Assembly: GCA_965662735.1 (NCBI GenBank)
Contig: CBFIIU010000023.1
Location: 1 to 15,411 of the forward strand
Length of the DNA stretch: 15,411 nt
Source of the DNA: JAYODZ01 sp965662735
Lineage (GTDB): Bacteria; Pseudomonadota; Alphaproteobacteria; RS24
Direction of reading: 5' to 3'
Program-made: the position numbers and the translations under genes
Notes under the pieces: model-generated
The model's database searches: none
What the model was told of the DNA's origin: nothing
The model's input: the letters and a program-made list of their open reading frames with translations, nothing else
Shown: piece after piece, positions 3,624 to 12,675 of the stretch
How positions within the stretch are numbered: position 1 is the first letter of the stretch
How the letters are laid out: the number at the start of each line of letters is the position of its first letter

Positions 3624-6600
3624 ATGTCTCAAACTTTTGCCGGTCGTAAGCGTCTTCGCCGCTCTTTTGGGCGGATCCCGCAAGTTGTTGATATGCCGAA
3701 CCTGATCGAGGTGCAGAAATACTCCTATGATCAATTCCTACAAGTTGAGACGCCAGAGGGTGGGCGTGACGAGCAAGGTCTAAATGCTGTCTTTAAGTCG
3801 GTCTTCCCGATTAATGATTTCGGCAATACGTCGATGCTCGAATTTGTGTCATATGAATTTGAAACCCCCAAATATGATGTCGAAGAGTGCCAGCAGCGCG
3901 GTATGACATTCGCAGCTCCATTGAAGGTAACGTTACGTCTCGTTGTCTTCGATGTGGATGAAGAAACAGGCTCTCGCTCGATCAAAGATATTAAAGAACA
4001 AGAAGTTTACATGGGCGACCTGCCCTTTATGACCCAAAACGGCACTTTTGTCGTGAACGGGACGGAGCGGGTGATTGTGTCGCAAATGCACCGCAGTCCT
4101 GGGGTGTTTTTCGACCATGATAAAGGTAAAACCCATGCGTCTGGCAAGCTGCTCTTCGCCGCGCGCGTTATTCCGTATCGCGGGTCCTGGCTGGATTTCG
4201 AGTTTGATGCCAAAGACGTTCTCTTCGTTCGGATTGACCGCCGTCGTAAGTTGCCGGCAACCGTCATGCTGCATGCGCTTGGCTTCGCAGACGATGAAAT
4301 TTTGGATCTGTTTTATAACAAGATTAGTTACACCAAGACCAAAAATGGTTGGGAAACACCGTTTATCGCAGAACAGCGGCGCGGATCAAAACCGGCCTAT
4401 GATCTGGTCGATGCGAAAACCGGCAAAGTTGTTGTTGAAGCGGGCAGCAAACTGACACCGCGCCAGGCACGTAAACTCCAAGAAGATGGTTTGCAAAACC
4501 TCCGTGTTGGCGAAGAAGAATTAATTGGCCGCTTTATCAGCGATGAGCTTGTAAACCTAGAAACGGGTGAAATTTTTGCTGAAGCGGGCGATGAAATCAC
4601 CGAAGACTTGCTCGCAAGTTTGGTTGAGGCGGGCTACACGGTCATTAACACGCTGGACGTGGATCTGATCAACAAAGGCCCGTTCATCCGCAATACGTTG
4701 AAAGCGGATAAATCGTCGGACGAGCTGTCGGCGCTCGAAGAAATTTATCGCGTTATGCGCCCTGGCGAGCCACCGACCATGGAAACAGCGTCGGCCTTGT
4801 TTAATGGCTTGTTCTTTGATGCCGAGCGCTATGACCTGTCTGCCGTGGGTCGCGTGAAGATGAATATTCGTCTCGATTTGGACTGCCCTGACGATGTGCG
4901 TGTTCTGCGGAAGGACGACATTGTTGCCGTCATGAAGGCGCTGGTTGATCTGCGCGATGGGCGGGGCGATATTGACGATATCGACAATCTTGGCAATCGC
5001 CGTGTTCGGTCTGTGGGTGAATTGATGGAAAATCAGTTCCGCCTCGGTCTATTGCGCATGGAACGTGCCATCAAAGAGCGCATGAGCTCGGTCGATATTG
5101 ACACGGTGATGCCGCAAGATTTGATTAATGCGAAACCGGTTGCAGCTGCTGTGCGCGAGTTCTTCGGCTCATCGCAGCTCTCTCAGTTTATGGACCAAAC
5201 AAATCCCTTGTCCGAAATCACGCATAAGCGTCGTCTGTCGGCCCTCGGCCCAGGCGGTTTGACACGCGAACGGGCCGGATTTGAAGTGCGCGACGTGCAC
5301 CCCACCCATTACGGACGCATTTGCCCCATTGAGACGCCTGAAGGCCCGAATATTGGCTTGATTAATTCTCTGGCGACGTTTGCTCGGGTGAATAAATATG
5401 GCTTTATTGAAAGCCCGTATCGTCGGGTGGTTGAGGGTAAAGTCACCGATGAGGTCATTTATCTCTCGGCCATGGAAGAAGCCCGCTATCGGGTGGCTCA
5501 GGCGAATATTCAAATCGGAGCCGATGGTAAGATCAATGAAGAATTGGTCAATTGCCGGATTAATGGCGACTTCGAATTAGTGACCCCCGATATGGTCAAT
5601 TTAATCGACGTATCGCCGAAGCAGATTGTTTCGGTCGCCGCTGCTTTGATTCCGTTCTTGGAGAATGATGACGCGAACCGCGCCTTGATGGGATCGAACA
5701 TGCAGCGTCAGGCTGTACCACTTTTGCAAGCGGAAGCCCCGTTAGTGGGCACCGGTATGGAAGAAGTTGTGGCCCGCGATAGTGGTGCGGCGATTACTGC
5801 CCGTCGTGCCGGTGTCGTTGACCAAGTGGACGCAACGCGGATCGTTATTCGCGCCACCGAGGAGACGGATGCGTCTAAATCGGGTGTTGATATTTATAAT
5901 CTTCGTAAATTCCAACGGTCTAACCAATCGACCTGTATCAACCAACGTCCATTAGTGCGCGTTGGCGATGTTGTGGCGCGCGGCGATGTTGTTGCCGATG
6001 GGCCATCAACCGAATTGGGTGAATTGGCTTTGGGGCGCAATGTGCTCGTCGCCTTTATGCCGTGGAATGGCTATAATTTCGAAGACTCGATTTTGATTTC
6101 CGAGCGCATCGTGCGCGATGATGTTTTTACCTCTATTCACATTGAGGAATTTGACATTATGGCGCGGGACACGAAGTTGGGCCCGGAAGAAATTACCCGT
6201 GATATTCCCAATGTCGGTGAGGAAGCCCTGCGCAACCTCGATGAGGCTGGCATTGTCTATATCGGAGCCGATGTTCACCCTGGTGATATTCTGGTGGGTA
6301 AAATTACGCCAAAAGGCGAGAGCCCTATGACGCCGGAAGAAAAACTCTTGCGGGCCATTTTTGGTGAAAAAGCCTCGGATGTACGCGATACATCCTTACG
6401 CTTACCTCCAGGTACATCAGGAACGGTCGTTGAAGTGCGGGTTTTTAACCGCCATGGCATCGACAAAGATGAACGCGCCTTGGCGATTGAGCGTGAGGAA
6501 ATTGAGCTTCTGGCCAAGGACCGCGATGACGAATTGAATATTTTGCAACGGAATATTTATGACCGCTTGCAAAACTTATTGTCGGGCAAGCAAGTCGCCT

Positions 6601-7715
6601 CTGGCATTGCAGGTGTCGATGCGGATAGCAAAATCACCTCAGCCATGTTGGAAGACATGCCACGCAATCAGTGGTGGCAAATCGTCTTGAAGAATGATGC
6701 GGCGATGGCCGAAGTCGAGGCGCTGAAAAAGCAATTCGATGAAGCCAAGCAAGCCCTCGAAGCACGCTTTGAAGACAAAGTCGATAAGCTGCAACGCGGC
6801 GACGAGCTGCCTCCTGGCGTTATGAAAATGGTCAAAGTGTATGTGGCCGTAAAACGTAAATTGCAGCCGGGTGATAAAATGGCGGGCCGCCATGGTAACA
6901 AGGGTGTGATCAGCCGAATTATGCCGGTCGAAGATATGCCATATCTAGATGATGGCACGCAGGTTGATATTGTCCTCAATCCGCTCGGTGTGCCGAGCCG
7001 GATGAATGTCGGGCAGATCCTGGAAACCCATTTGGGTTGGGCCTGTGCCAATATTGGTCGTCAGATCGAGGATGCTCTGGAAGCTTATGAACAGCAGGGC
7101 AAGGTTGAAGCCGTCAGAGAGGTCTTGAACAAAGTCTACCCCGATGATGGTGACATCAAGGCACTGGATGATGGTCAAATGATCGAGATGAGCCAAACGC
7201 TGCGTCGCGGTGTTCCGATTGCGACCCCCGTCTTTGATGGGGCGCATGAGGCCGATATCGTCGATATGTTGAAGGCGGCGGGTGTAGATGCGTCGGGTCA
7301 AGTGCGGTTGCGCGACGGCCGAACAGGCGAGTATTTCGACCGTAATGTGACCGTCGGCTATATCTATATGCTGAAGCTCCACCATCTGGTCGACGACAAG
7401 ATCCACGCTCGATCCATTGGTCCATACAGCCTGGTGACGCAACAGCCCTTGGGCGGTAAAGCCCAATTTGGGGGTCAGCGTTTCGGGGAAATGGAAGTTT
7501 GGGCATTGGAAGCCTATGGCGCCGCTTACACATTGCAAGAAATGTTAACGGTGAAATCCGATGACGTAGCGGGTCGGACGAAAGTCTATGAAGCGATTGT
7601 TCGCGGAGACGATACGTTCGAAGCCGGTATCCCCGAAAGTTTCAATGTGTTGGTCAAAGAGATCCGCTCATTGGGCCTGAATGTCGAGCTCACTAGCAAC
7701 AGCAAAGACCGTTAA
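3624..7715 (+). CDS. rpoB: DNA-directed RNA polymerase subunit beta
   Basis: The beta subunit (1363 aa; E. coli 1342) forms one pincer of RNA polymerase and half of the active site. The N-terminal KRLRRSFGRIP leads into the protrusion and lobe domains. NGTERVIVSQMHRSPGVFF is at about residues 144-162. The rifampicin pocket starts with GSSQLSQFMDQ at 515, and HKRRLSALGPGGLTRERAGF follows. Asp524, His534 and Ser539 (E. coli 516, 526, 531) are all the sensitive-type residues. Active-site lysines are in GDKMAGRHGNKG (Lys1085 and Lys1093, E. coli 1065 and 1073). His1254 (E. coli 1237) precedes the switch region QQPLGGKAQFGGQRFGEME, which meets beta'. The end ESFNVLVKEIRSLGLNVEL is intact. An extra segment around residues 240-350 (AKTGKVVVEAGSKLT, LETGEIFAEAGDEIT) is the lineage-type lobe region seen in other Alphaproteobacteria. 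rpoC follows after 35 nt. Confidence 0.99.
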   Translation: MSQTFAGRKRLRRSFGRIPQVVDMPNLIEVQKYSYDQFLQVETPEGGRDEQGLNAVFKSVFPINDFGNTSMLEFVSYEFETPKYDVEECQQRGMTFAAPLKVTLRLVVFDVDEETGSRSIKDIKEQEVYMGDLPFMTQNGTFVVNGTERVIVSQMHRSPGVFFDHDKGKTHASGKLLFAARVIPYRGSWLDFEFDAKDVLFVRIDRRRKLPATVMLHALGFADDEILDLFYNKISYTKTKNGWETPFIAEQRRGSKPAYDLVDAKTGKVVVEAGSKLTPRQARKLQEDGLQNLRVGEEELIGRFISDELVNLETGEIFAEAGDEITEDLLASLVEAGYTVINTLDVDLINKGPFIRNTLKADKSSDELSALEEIYRVMRPGEPPTMETASALFNGLFFDAERYDLSAVGRVKMNIRLDLDCPDDVRVLRKDDIVAVMKALVDLRDGRGDIDDIDNLGNRRVRSVGELMENQFRLGLLRMERAIKERMSSVDIDTVMPQDLINAKPVAAAVREFFGSSQLSQFMDQTNPLSEITHKRRLSALGPGGLTRERAGFEVRDVHPTHYGRICPIETPEGPNIGLINSLATFARVNKYGFIESPYRRVVEGKVTDEVIYLSAMEEARYRVAQANIQIGADGKINEELVNCRINGDFELVTPDMVNLIDVSPKQIVSVAAALIPFLENDDANRALMGSNMQRQAVPLLQAEAPLVGTGMEEVVARDSGAAITARRAGVVDQVDATRIVIRATEETDASKSGVDIYNLRKFQRSNQSTCINQRPLVRVGDVVARGDVVADGPSTELGELALGRNVLVAFMPWNGYNFEDSILISERIVRDDVFTSIHIEEFDIMARDTKLGPEEITRDIPNVGEEALRNLDEAGIVYIGADVHPGDILVGKITPKGESPMTPEEKLLRAIFGEKASDVRDTSLRLPPGTSGTVVEVRVFNRHGIDKDERALAIEREEIELLAKDRDDELNILQRNIYDRLQNLLSGKQVASGIAGVDADSKITSAMLEDMPRNQWWQIVLKNDAAMAEVEALKKQFDEAKQALEARFEDKVDKLQRGDELPPGVMKMVKVYVAVKRKLQPGDKMAGRHGNKGVISRIMPVEDMPYLDDGTQVDIVLNPLGVPSRMNVGQILETHLGWACANIGRQIEDALEAYEQQGKVEAVREVLNKVYPDDGDIKALDDGQMIEMSQTLRRGVPIATPVFDGAHEADIVDMLKAAGVDASGQVRLRDGRTGEYFDRNVTVGYIYMLKLHHLVDDKIHARSIGPYSLVTQQPLGGKAQFGGQRFGEMEVWALEAYGAAYTLQEMLTVKSDDVAGRTKVYEAIVRGDDTFEAGIPESFNVLVKEIRSLGLNVELTSNSKDR

Positions 7716-7750
7716 TTCCGCGCTATTGGCGCAACTACGAGGAGTAGCAC

Positions 7751-10700
7751 ATGAACCACGAGGTCATGAACATCTTCAACCCGCAAGCCAACCAACAGGC
7801 TTTTGATCAAATCCGGATCTCCATTGCGAGCCCAGAGAAGATCTTATCCTGGTCGTATGGTGAGATCAAAAAGCCGGAAACCATAAACTATCGGACATTC
7901 AAGCCCGAGCGGGATGGCTTGTTCTGTGCGCGGATTTTTGGCCCAATCAAAGATTATGAATGCTTGTGCGGCAAATATAAGCGCATGAAGTATAAGGGCA
8001 TCATCTGCGAAAAATGCGGCGTCGAAGTCACATTGACCAAAGTGCGTCGCGAACGCATGGGGCATATTGAGCTGGCGGCTCCGGTTGCACATATTTGGTT
8101 TTTGAAATCGCTGCCCAGCCGGATCGGGCTGTTGCTCGATATGACGTTAAAGGATCTTGAGCGGGTTCTCTATTTTGAACAATTTATCGTGCTTGATCCG
8201 ATGTTGTCGGCGCTCAAAAAAGGTCAATTGCTGTCGGAAGAAGAATATCTGCAAGCGCAAGACGACTATGGTGAAGATAGTTTCGTTGCGGGCATTGGCG
8301 CGGAAGCCGTGCGCACCTTGCTGGAGGAACTTAATCTTGAAGAGTTGCGCGACCAGTTGCGCGTTGAGATTGCCGAGGCCACCACTGAGCTGAAGCCGAA
8401 AAAATTGGCTAAGCGGCTTAAAGTTGTTGAGGCGTTCTTGCGCTCCGGCGGCCGCCCTGAATGGATGATCATGACAATTGTACCGGTCATTCCGCCAGAA
8501 TTGCGGCCTTTGGTGCCGTTGGATGGCGGCCGGTTTGCGACGTCAGATTTGAACGATTTGTATCGCCGCGTGATTAACCGGAATAATCGTCTGAAACGCC
8601 TCATTGAGCTGCGGGCGCCGGATATTATTGTCCGCAATGAAAAACGGATGTTACAAGAATCGGTGGATGCCCTGTTTGATAATGGCCGTCGCGGTCGTGT
8701 TATTACGAGTGGCAATAAGCGTCCTTTGAAATCTCTGTCCGACATGCTGAAGGGCAAACAAGGGCGCTTCCGTCAAAACCTTCTGGGTAAACGCGTTGAT
8801 TACTCGGGTCGGTCTGTGATTGTGGTGGGCCCTGAGCTTAAACTGCACCAATGCGGTCTGCCCAAGAAAATGGCATTAGAGCTGTTCAAACCTTTCATTT
8901 ATTCGCGCCTCGAGGCCAAAGGTTTATCGGCGACTGTTAAGCAATCGAAAAAAATGGTCGAGAAAGCTCGTCCCGAAGTTTGGGATATTCTGGATGAAGT
9001 CATTCGTGAACACCCTGTTCTCCTCAACCGGGCGCCAACCTTGCACCGTTTGGGCATCCAAGCCTTTGAACCGGTGTTGATTGAAGGCAAAGCGATCCAG
9101 TTGCACCCGCTCGTCTGCGCGGCGTTTAATGCCGATTTTGACGGTGACCAAATGGCGGTTCACGTGCCCTTGTCGCTTGAAGCTCAGCTTGAAGCGCGTG
9201 TTTTGATGATGTCGACAAATAATATTCTGCACCCTGCCAATGGGGCGCCGATTATTGTGCCGTCGCAAGATATTGTCTTGGGTCTGTATTACATGACCCT
9301 AGAGCGCGATGGTCTGTCGGGTGAAGGCTTGCTCATTGATAGCATTGCCGAGCTGGAGCATGCGCTCGACAATAAAGTCGTGACCATGCACACGAAAATT
9401 CGGGCAAGCGTTGAAGAAATGAATGCCGAGGGCGAGCTCGTCACCTCCGTGGTGGAGACGACGCCAGGGCGTTTAATCTTAGGCCAAGAGCTGCCGAAAC
9501 ATCCGCGCTTACCCTTCAGCCTTGTCAATCGGTTGATGACAAAGAAAGAAATCTCGCGCGTGATTGACTCTGTCTATCGGCATTGTGGTCAAAAAGAAAC
9601 GGTATTGTTCTGCGACCATATTATGGGTCTCGGTTTCCGTCAGGCGGCGCGCGCAGGCATCTCTTTTGGTAAAGATGATATGGTGATCCCCGAGCAAAAA
9701 AATGATTTGATCGAGGAAACGGCTGCTTTGGCGAAAGAGTATGAGCAGCAATATATTGACGGTTTGATCACGCAAGGCGAGAAATACAATAAGGTCGTAG
9801 ACGCCTGGGCGCGTTGTACAGACCGTGTTGCCGATGCCATGATGAATAAAATCTCGACCGTTAATCCGGAAGATGCGGCCGATGATAATCGTTTCATCAA
9901 TTCCATTTATATGATGTCGCATTCAGGTGCGCGGGGTTCGCCCGCTCAGATGAAGCAGTTGGCCGGTATGCGTGGGTTGATGGCGAAACCGTCTGGTGAA
10001 ATCATTGAAACACCGATTATTTCAAACTTTAAAGAAGGTTTGACCGTTCTTGAGTATTTTAACTCGACGCACGGTGCCCGGAAAGGTTTGGCGGATACTG
10101 CGTTGAAAACCGCCAACTCCGGATATCTTACCCGGCGTCTCGTTGACGTGGCGCAAGATTGCATCATTCATGATGTCGATTGTGGTACCCAAAATGGCAT
10201 TAAAGTCTCGGCCGTGATCGAGTCGGGTGAGGTTATTACTTCTCTCTCTGATCGCGTTCTCGGTCGTTTCCCCGTAGAGGATGTTGTGCATCCAGCAACG
10301 GGTGAGGTGATTGTCTCGAGAAATGAGATGATCGAAGAAAAACACATGGGGCCGATTGAAGATGCGAACCTAATCGGGATCAAAATTCGCTCCGTACTAA
10401 CTTGCGAAAATAAGGTCGGGGTGTGTGGCGCATGCTATGGCCGTGATCTTGCGCGCGGGACGGCGGTGAATATTGGTGAGGCGGTTGGTGTGATTGCAGC
10501 GCAATCCATTGGCGAGCCTGGCACTCAGTTGACAATGCGGACCTTCCACATTGGCGGCACGGCTCAGGTCGTCGACCAGTCATTTGTGGAAGCCAGTGCC
10601 GACGGTACCATTGAGTTTGAAAATGCAAACATCCTTGAAGATGGTCAGGGCCGTTTCGTTGTTATGGGTCGAAATGTTCATATTAAGATTATCGACGCCA

Positions 10701-11962
10701 ATAAGCTCGAGCGGGCAAGCCACAAACTCTCTTACGGGGCGCGGTTGCGGGTGAAAGAAGGCGATGCCGTCAAGCGGGGCGATCGCCTAGCTGAATGGGA
10801 GCCTTATGCTATTCCGATTTTGACCGAAGTTGCGGGTAAAGTTGGGTTTGAGGACATTGTGGACGGTGTCACCGTCACCGAGCGTTCCGATGAAGCAACG
10901 GGTATTTCACAGCGCGAAGTTGTCGATCATGTCACCGGCACCCGGGGCTCGGATTTAAAGCCAGCGCTTGTGATTTTGGATAGCAAAGGCGAGGTATTGA
11001 AGCTGGCTAATGGGTCAGAGGCCCGTTATGTCTTGGCGCCAGGAGCCATTTTGTCGGTTGATGCCGGGGCCACTATTAGTGCCGGTGATATTCTGGCTCG
11101 GATCCCCACAGAAGGTGCAACCTCGAGTGACATCACCGGTGGTTTGCCGCGCGTCGCTGAGCTGTTTGAAGCCCGCCGTCCAAAGGATCATGCCATTATT
11201 GCCGAGATCACAGGACGCGTGGAATTTGGACGCGACTTCAAGAATAAACGCCGGGTGATTATTCGCTCTCAAGATGCAGATCTTGAACCGGTCGAGTATT
11301 TGGTGCCGCGGACCAAGCATTTGTCAGTTCAAGAGGGTGATGTCATTGAAAAAGGTGAATATCTCGTCGATGGAAACCCTGCGCCACATGATATTCTGGC
11401 AATTTCAGGTGTCGAGGAATTGGCCGCTTATCTGGTCAATGAAATCCAAGACGTGTATCGCCTGCAAGGTGTGATTATTAACGATAAGCACATTGAAGTG
11501 ATTGTGCGCCAAATGCTGCAAAAAATTGAAATCGATAGCATTGGTGACAGTGATTATCTGAACGCCGAGCAAGTTGATAAGTCCGATTTCGAAGAAACCG
11601 TGGCTGCCCTTGAAGCGGAGGGTAAAACCCCGCCAACGGGCAAACCGATCTTGCTGGGCATCACTAAAGCTTCCTTGCAAACGCGTTCGTTTATCTCGGC
11701 CGCATCGTTCCAAGAGACAACCCGCGTTCTCACGGAGGCGGCCATTAACGGCAAGCATGACGAGCTTGTGGGCCTGAAAGAAAACGTCATTGTAGGGCGT
11801 TTGATCCCTGCAGGGACGGGCGGGCTGATGCAGCGCTTGAAAGCCGAGGCGGCGCAGCGCGATGCTGTGTTGGCTGCGCAAAATGCTGTTTCTTTGCCCG
11901 ACGATGCCGAGATTATTCCCGGTGAACCCGTGGCCGAGGATGCGCAAAGCGTTGAGGCGTGA
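7751..11962 (+). CDS. rpoC: DNA-directed RNA polymerase subunit beta'
   Basis: Beta' (1403 aa; E. coli 1407) is the catalytic pincer that carries the Mg ion. The N-terminal zinc ribbon has Cys71, Cys73, Cys86 and Cys89 (CLCG...CEKC). The lid, rudder and clamp-helix region follows, with GRRGRVITSGNKRPLKSLSDMLKGKQGRFRQNLLGKRVDYSGRSVIVVGP in the middle. The catalytic NADFDGDQM places Asp462, Asp464 and Asp466 on the metal. A second zinc site uses Cys811, Cys885, Cys892 and Cys895. The bridge helix and trigger loop region ends in AAQSIGEPGTQLTMRTFHIGGTA at about residues 916-938. The C-terminus ends in an acidic tail. The start at 7751 follows GAGGAG (7739-7744) by 6 nt and yields MNHEVMNIFNP, the normal alphaproteobacterial start. 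A clear terminator follows, so the rpoBC transcript ends here. Confidence 0.99.
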   Translation: MNHEVMNIFNPQANQQAFDQIRISIASPEKILSWSYGEIKKPETINYRTFKPERDGLFCARIFGPIKDYECLCGKYKRMKYKGIICEKCGVEVTLTKVRRERMGHIELAAPVAHIWFLKSLPSRIGLLLDMTLKDLERVLYFEQFIVLDPMLSALKKGQLLSEEEYLQAQDDYGEDSFVAGIGAEAVRTLLEELNLEELRDQLRVEIAEATTELKPKKLAKRLKVVEAFLRSGGRPEWMIMTIVPVIPPELRPLVPLDGGRFATSDLNDLYRRVINRNNRLKRLIELRAPDIIVRNEKRMLQESVDALFDNGRRGRVITSGNKRPLKSLSDMLKGKQGRFRQNLLGKRVDYSGRSVIVVGPELKLHQCGLPKKMALELFKPFIYSRLEAKGLSATVKQSKKMVEKARPEVWDILDEVIREHPVLLNRAPTLHRLGIQAFEPVLIEGKAIQLHPLVCAAFNADFDGDQMAVHVPLSLEAQLEARVLMMSTNNILHPANGAPIIVPSQDIVLGLYYMTLERDGLSGEGLLIDSIAELEHALDNKVVTMHTKIRASVEEMNAEGELVTSVVETTPGRLILGQELPKHPRLPFSLVNRLMTKKEISRVIDSVYRHCGQKETVLFCDHIMGLGFRQAARAGISFGKDDMVIPEQKNDLIEETAALAKEYEQQYIDGLITQGEKYNKVVDAWARCTDRVADAMMNKISTVNPEDAADDNRFINSIYMMSHSGARGSPAQMKQLAGMRGLMAKPSGEIIETPIISNFKEGLTVLEYFNSTHGARKGLADTALKTANSGYLTRRLVDVAQDCIIHDVDCGTQNGIKVSAVIESGEVITSLSDRVLGRFPVEDVVHPATGEVIVSRNEMIEEKHMGPIEDANLIGIKIRSVLTCENKVGVCGACYGRDLARGTAVNIGEAVGVIAAQSIGEPGTQLTMRTFHIGGTAQVVDQSFVEASADGTIEFENANILEDGQGRFVVMGRNVHIKIIDANKLERASHKLSYGARLRVKEGDAVKRGDRLAEWEPYAIPILTEVAGKVGFEDIVDGVTVTERSDEATGISQREVVDHVTGTRGSDLKPALVILDSKGEVLKLANGSEARYVLAPGAILSVDAGATISAGDILARIPTEGATSSDITGGLPRVAELFEARRPKDHAIIAEITGRVEFGRDFKNKRRVIIRSQDADLEPVEYLVPRTKHLSVQEGDVIEKGEYLVDGNPAPHDILAISGVEELAAYLVNEIQDVYRLQGVIINDKHIEVIVRQMLQKIEIDSIGDSDYLNAEQVDKSDFEETVAALEAEGKTPPTGKPILLGITKASLQTRSFISAASFQETTRVLTEAAINGKHDELVGLKENVIVGRLIPAGTGGLMQRLKAEAAQRDAVLAAQNAVSLPDDAEIIPGEPVAEDAQSVEA

Positions 11963-11983
11963 TCGAATTTTCAGATTGAACAC

Positions 11984-12010
11984 AAAAAGGCCGGTTTTTC
12001 CGGCCTTTTT
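11984..12010 (+). terminator. Rho-independent terminator after rpoC
   Basis: GGCCGG (11989-11994) pairs with CCGGCC (12000-12005) around TTTTT, with TTTTT (12006-12010) after it and AAAAA (11984-11988) before it. It starts 21 nt after the rpoC stop. The flanking A- and T-tracts make it symmetrical, so it could also stop transcripts from the other strand. It separates the rpoBC unit from the str operon. Confidence 0.95.
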
Positions 12011-12034
12011 ATTGGGTAAATCACCGTTTCGGGC

Positions 12035-12063
12035 TTGACGTCGGACGGGCTATTTCGTACATA
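12035..12063 (+). promoter_or_regulatory. Weak candidate promoter upstream of rpsL
   Basis: TTGACG (12035-12040) is a good -35 box. With a 17-nt spacer the -10 position reads TACATA (12058-12063), only 3 of 6 consensus matches. It lies 25 nt after the rpoC terminator. It is offered as a possible second start site for the str operon, less likely than the one at 12100-12129. Confidence 0.3.
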
Positions 12064-12099
12064 TCAGCCACTTTGGTGACAGGGCCGTGGATTTCTAGC

Positions 12100-12129
12100 T
12101 CAACATGACGTCTAAGTCATTGTTATAAT
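12100..12129 (+). promoter_or_regulatory. Probable promoter of the rpsL-rpsG-fusA-tuf operon
   Basis: TGTTATAAT (12121-12129) is a perfect extended -10 (TG-n-TATAAT). TCAACA (12100-12105), 18 nt upstream of the hexamer, matches 4 of 6 bases of TTGACA. Transcription would begin near A12136-12138, giving a 5' leader of about 155 nt before rpsL. The position just after the rpoC terminator is where a str-operon promoter is needed. The prediction is from sequence only. Confidence 0.65.
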
Positions 12130-12171
12130 AGGTCCAAACGCTGTTAAGAGATCTGAAGTAACGAACGGGAC

Positions 12172-12226
12172 GCATGATTCTTCGGAATCCTCTGCATATA
12201 GTTAATTGGTCCGATTGGGATCAATT
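12172..12226 (+). promoter_or_regulatory. Structured 5' leader of rpsL mRNA
   Basis: Two hairpins stand in the predicted leader. GATTC (12176-12180) pairs with GAATC (12185-12189) around a TTCG tetraloop, extendable by GCA (12172-12174) with TGC (12193-12195). AATTGGTCC (12204-12212) pairs over 9 bp, with one G-T wobble, with GGATCAATT (12218-12226) around GATTG. A short TTTT (12225-12228) begins at the second stem's end, too weak for a terminator. I do not recognise a known regulatory RNA family. About 65 nt without clear structure follow to the rpsL start. Confidence 0.45.
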
Positions 12227-12277
12227 TTCGTGCGTCTGGGCTGTGCATAACAGTAATCCGGACTGATTATTTTTGAT

Positions 12278-12281
12278 GGAG
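12278..12281 (+). promoter_or_regulatory. Ribosome binding site of rpsL with long spacing
   Basis: GGAG sits 10 nt before ATG 12292, longer than the 5-8 nt seen at most genes here. No nearer purine-rich match exists, and MPTINQLIRKPR is the family start. Confidence 0.7.
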
Positions 12282-12291
12282 TGTCGGCAAT

Positions 12292-12663
12292 ATGCCCACA
12301 ATTAATCAATTGATCCGCAAGCCGCGGCAAAAAACGACCCGCCGGAATAAGGTGCCCGCGATGGAAGCCTGCCCGCAAAAACGCGGTGTGTGCACACGTG
12401 TCTACACAACCACACCTAAAAAGCCGAACTCAGCGCTGCGGAAAGTTGCGCGCGTGCGTTTGACAAATGGATATGAGGTCACGAGCTATATTCCAGGTGA
12501 GGGCCACAATTTGCAAGAACACTCTGTGGTGATGATCCGCGGCGGCCGCGTGAAAGACTTGCCAGGTGTTCGTTATCACGTCATTCGCGGAACCTTGGAT
12601 ACGCAAGGGGTCAAAGATCGGAAACAGCGCCGGTCGAAATATGGCGCGAAGCGGCCGAAATAG
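12292..12663 (+). CDS. rpsL: 30S ribosomal protein S12
   Basis: S12 (123 aa, the normal short form) sits at the decoding centre and affects codon-anticodon fidelity. The N-terminal tail is MPTINQLIRKPRQKTTRRNK. The invariant CPQKRGVCTRVYTTTPKKPNSALRK and GEGHNLQEHSVVMIRGGRVKDLPGVRYHVIRG surround the OB-fold loops. Lys43, Lys44 and Lys88 (counting Met) are the residues where streptomycin-resistance changes usually fall, and all three are wild type. Asp89 is the residue that RimO methylthiolates in E. coli. The C-terminus SKYGAKRPK is standard. The gene opens the str operon downstream of the promoter near 12121. The TAG stop is followed directly by the GGAG of rpsG, and that start is 12 nt downstream, so coupling is likely. 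The rpsL-rpsG gap is much shorter than the E. coli one that holds the S7 repressor site. Confidence 0.99.
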   Translation: MPTINQLIRKPRQKTTRRNKVPAMEACPQKRGVCTRVYTTTPKKPNSALRKVARVRLTNGYEVTSYIPGEGHNLQEHSVVMIRGGRVKDLPGVRYHVIRGTLDTQGVKDRKQRRSKYGAKRPK

Positions 12664-12675
12664 GGAGAAATACAG

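Noticed and set aside
6945..7538. Antisense open frame of 197 codons inside rpoB, with similar ones in rpoC (for example 8266-8757)
   Set aside because: They are shadows of strongly conserved coding sequence, without promoter, ribosome binding site or family character.
12073..12101. A third promoter from TTGGTG with an A/T-poor -10 at TAGCTC
   Set aside because: The -10 match is poor, and the extended -10 at 12121-12129 is far better.
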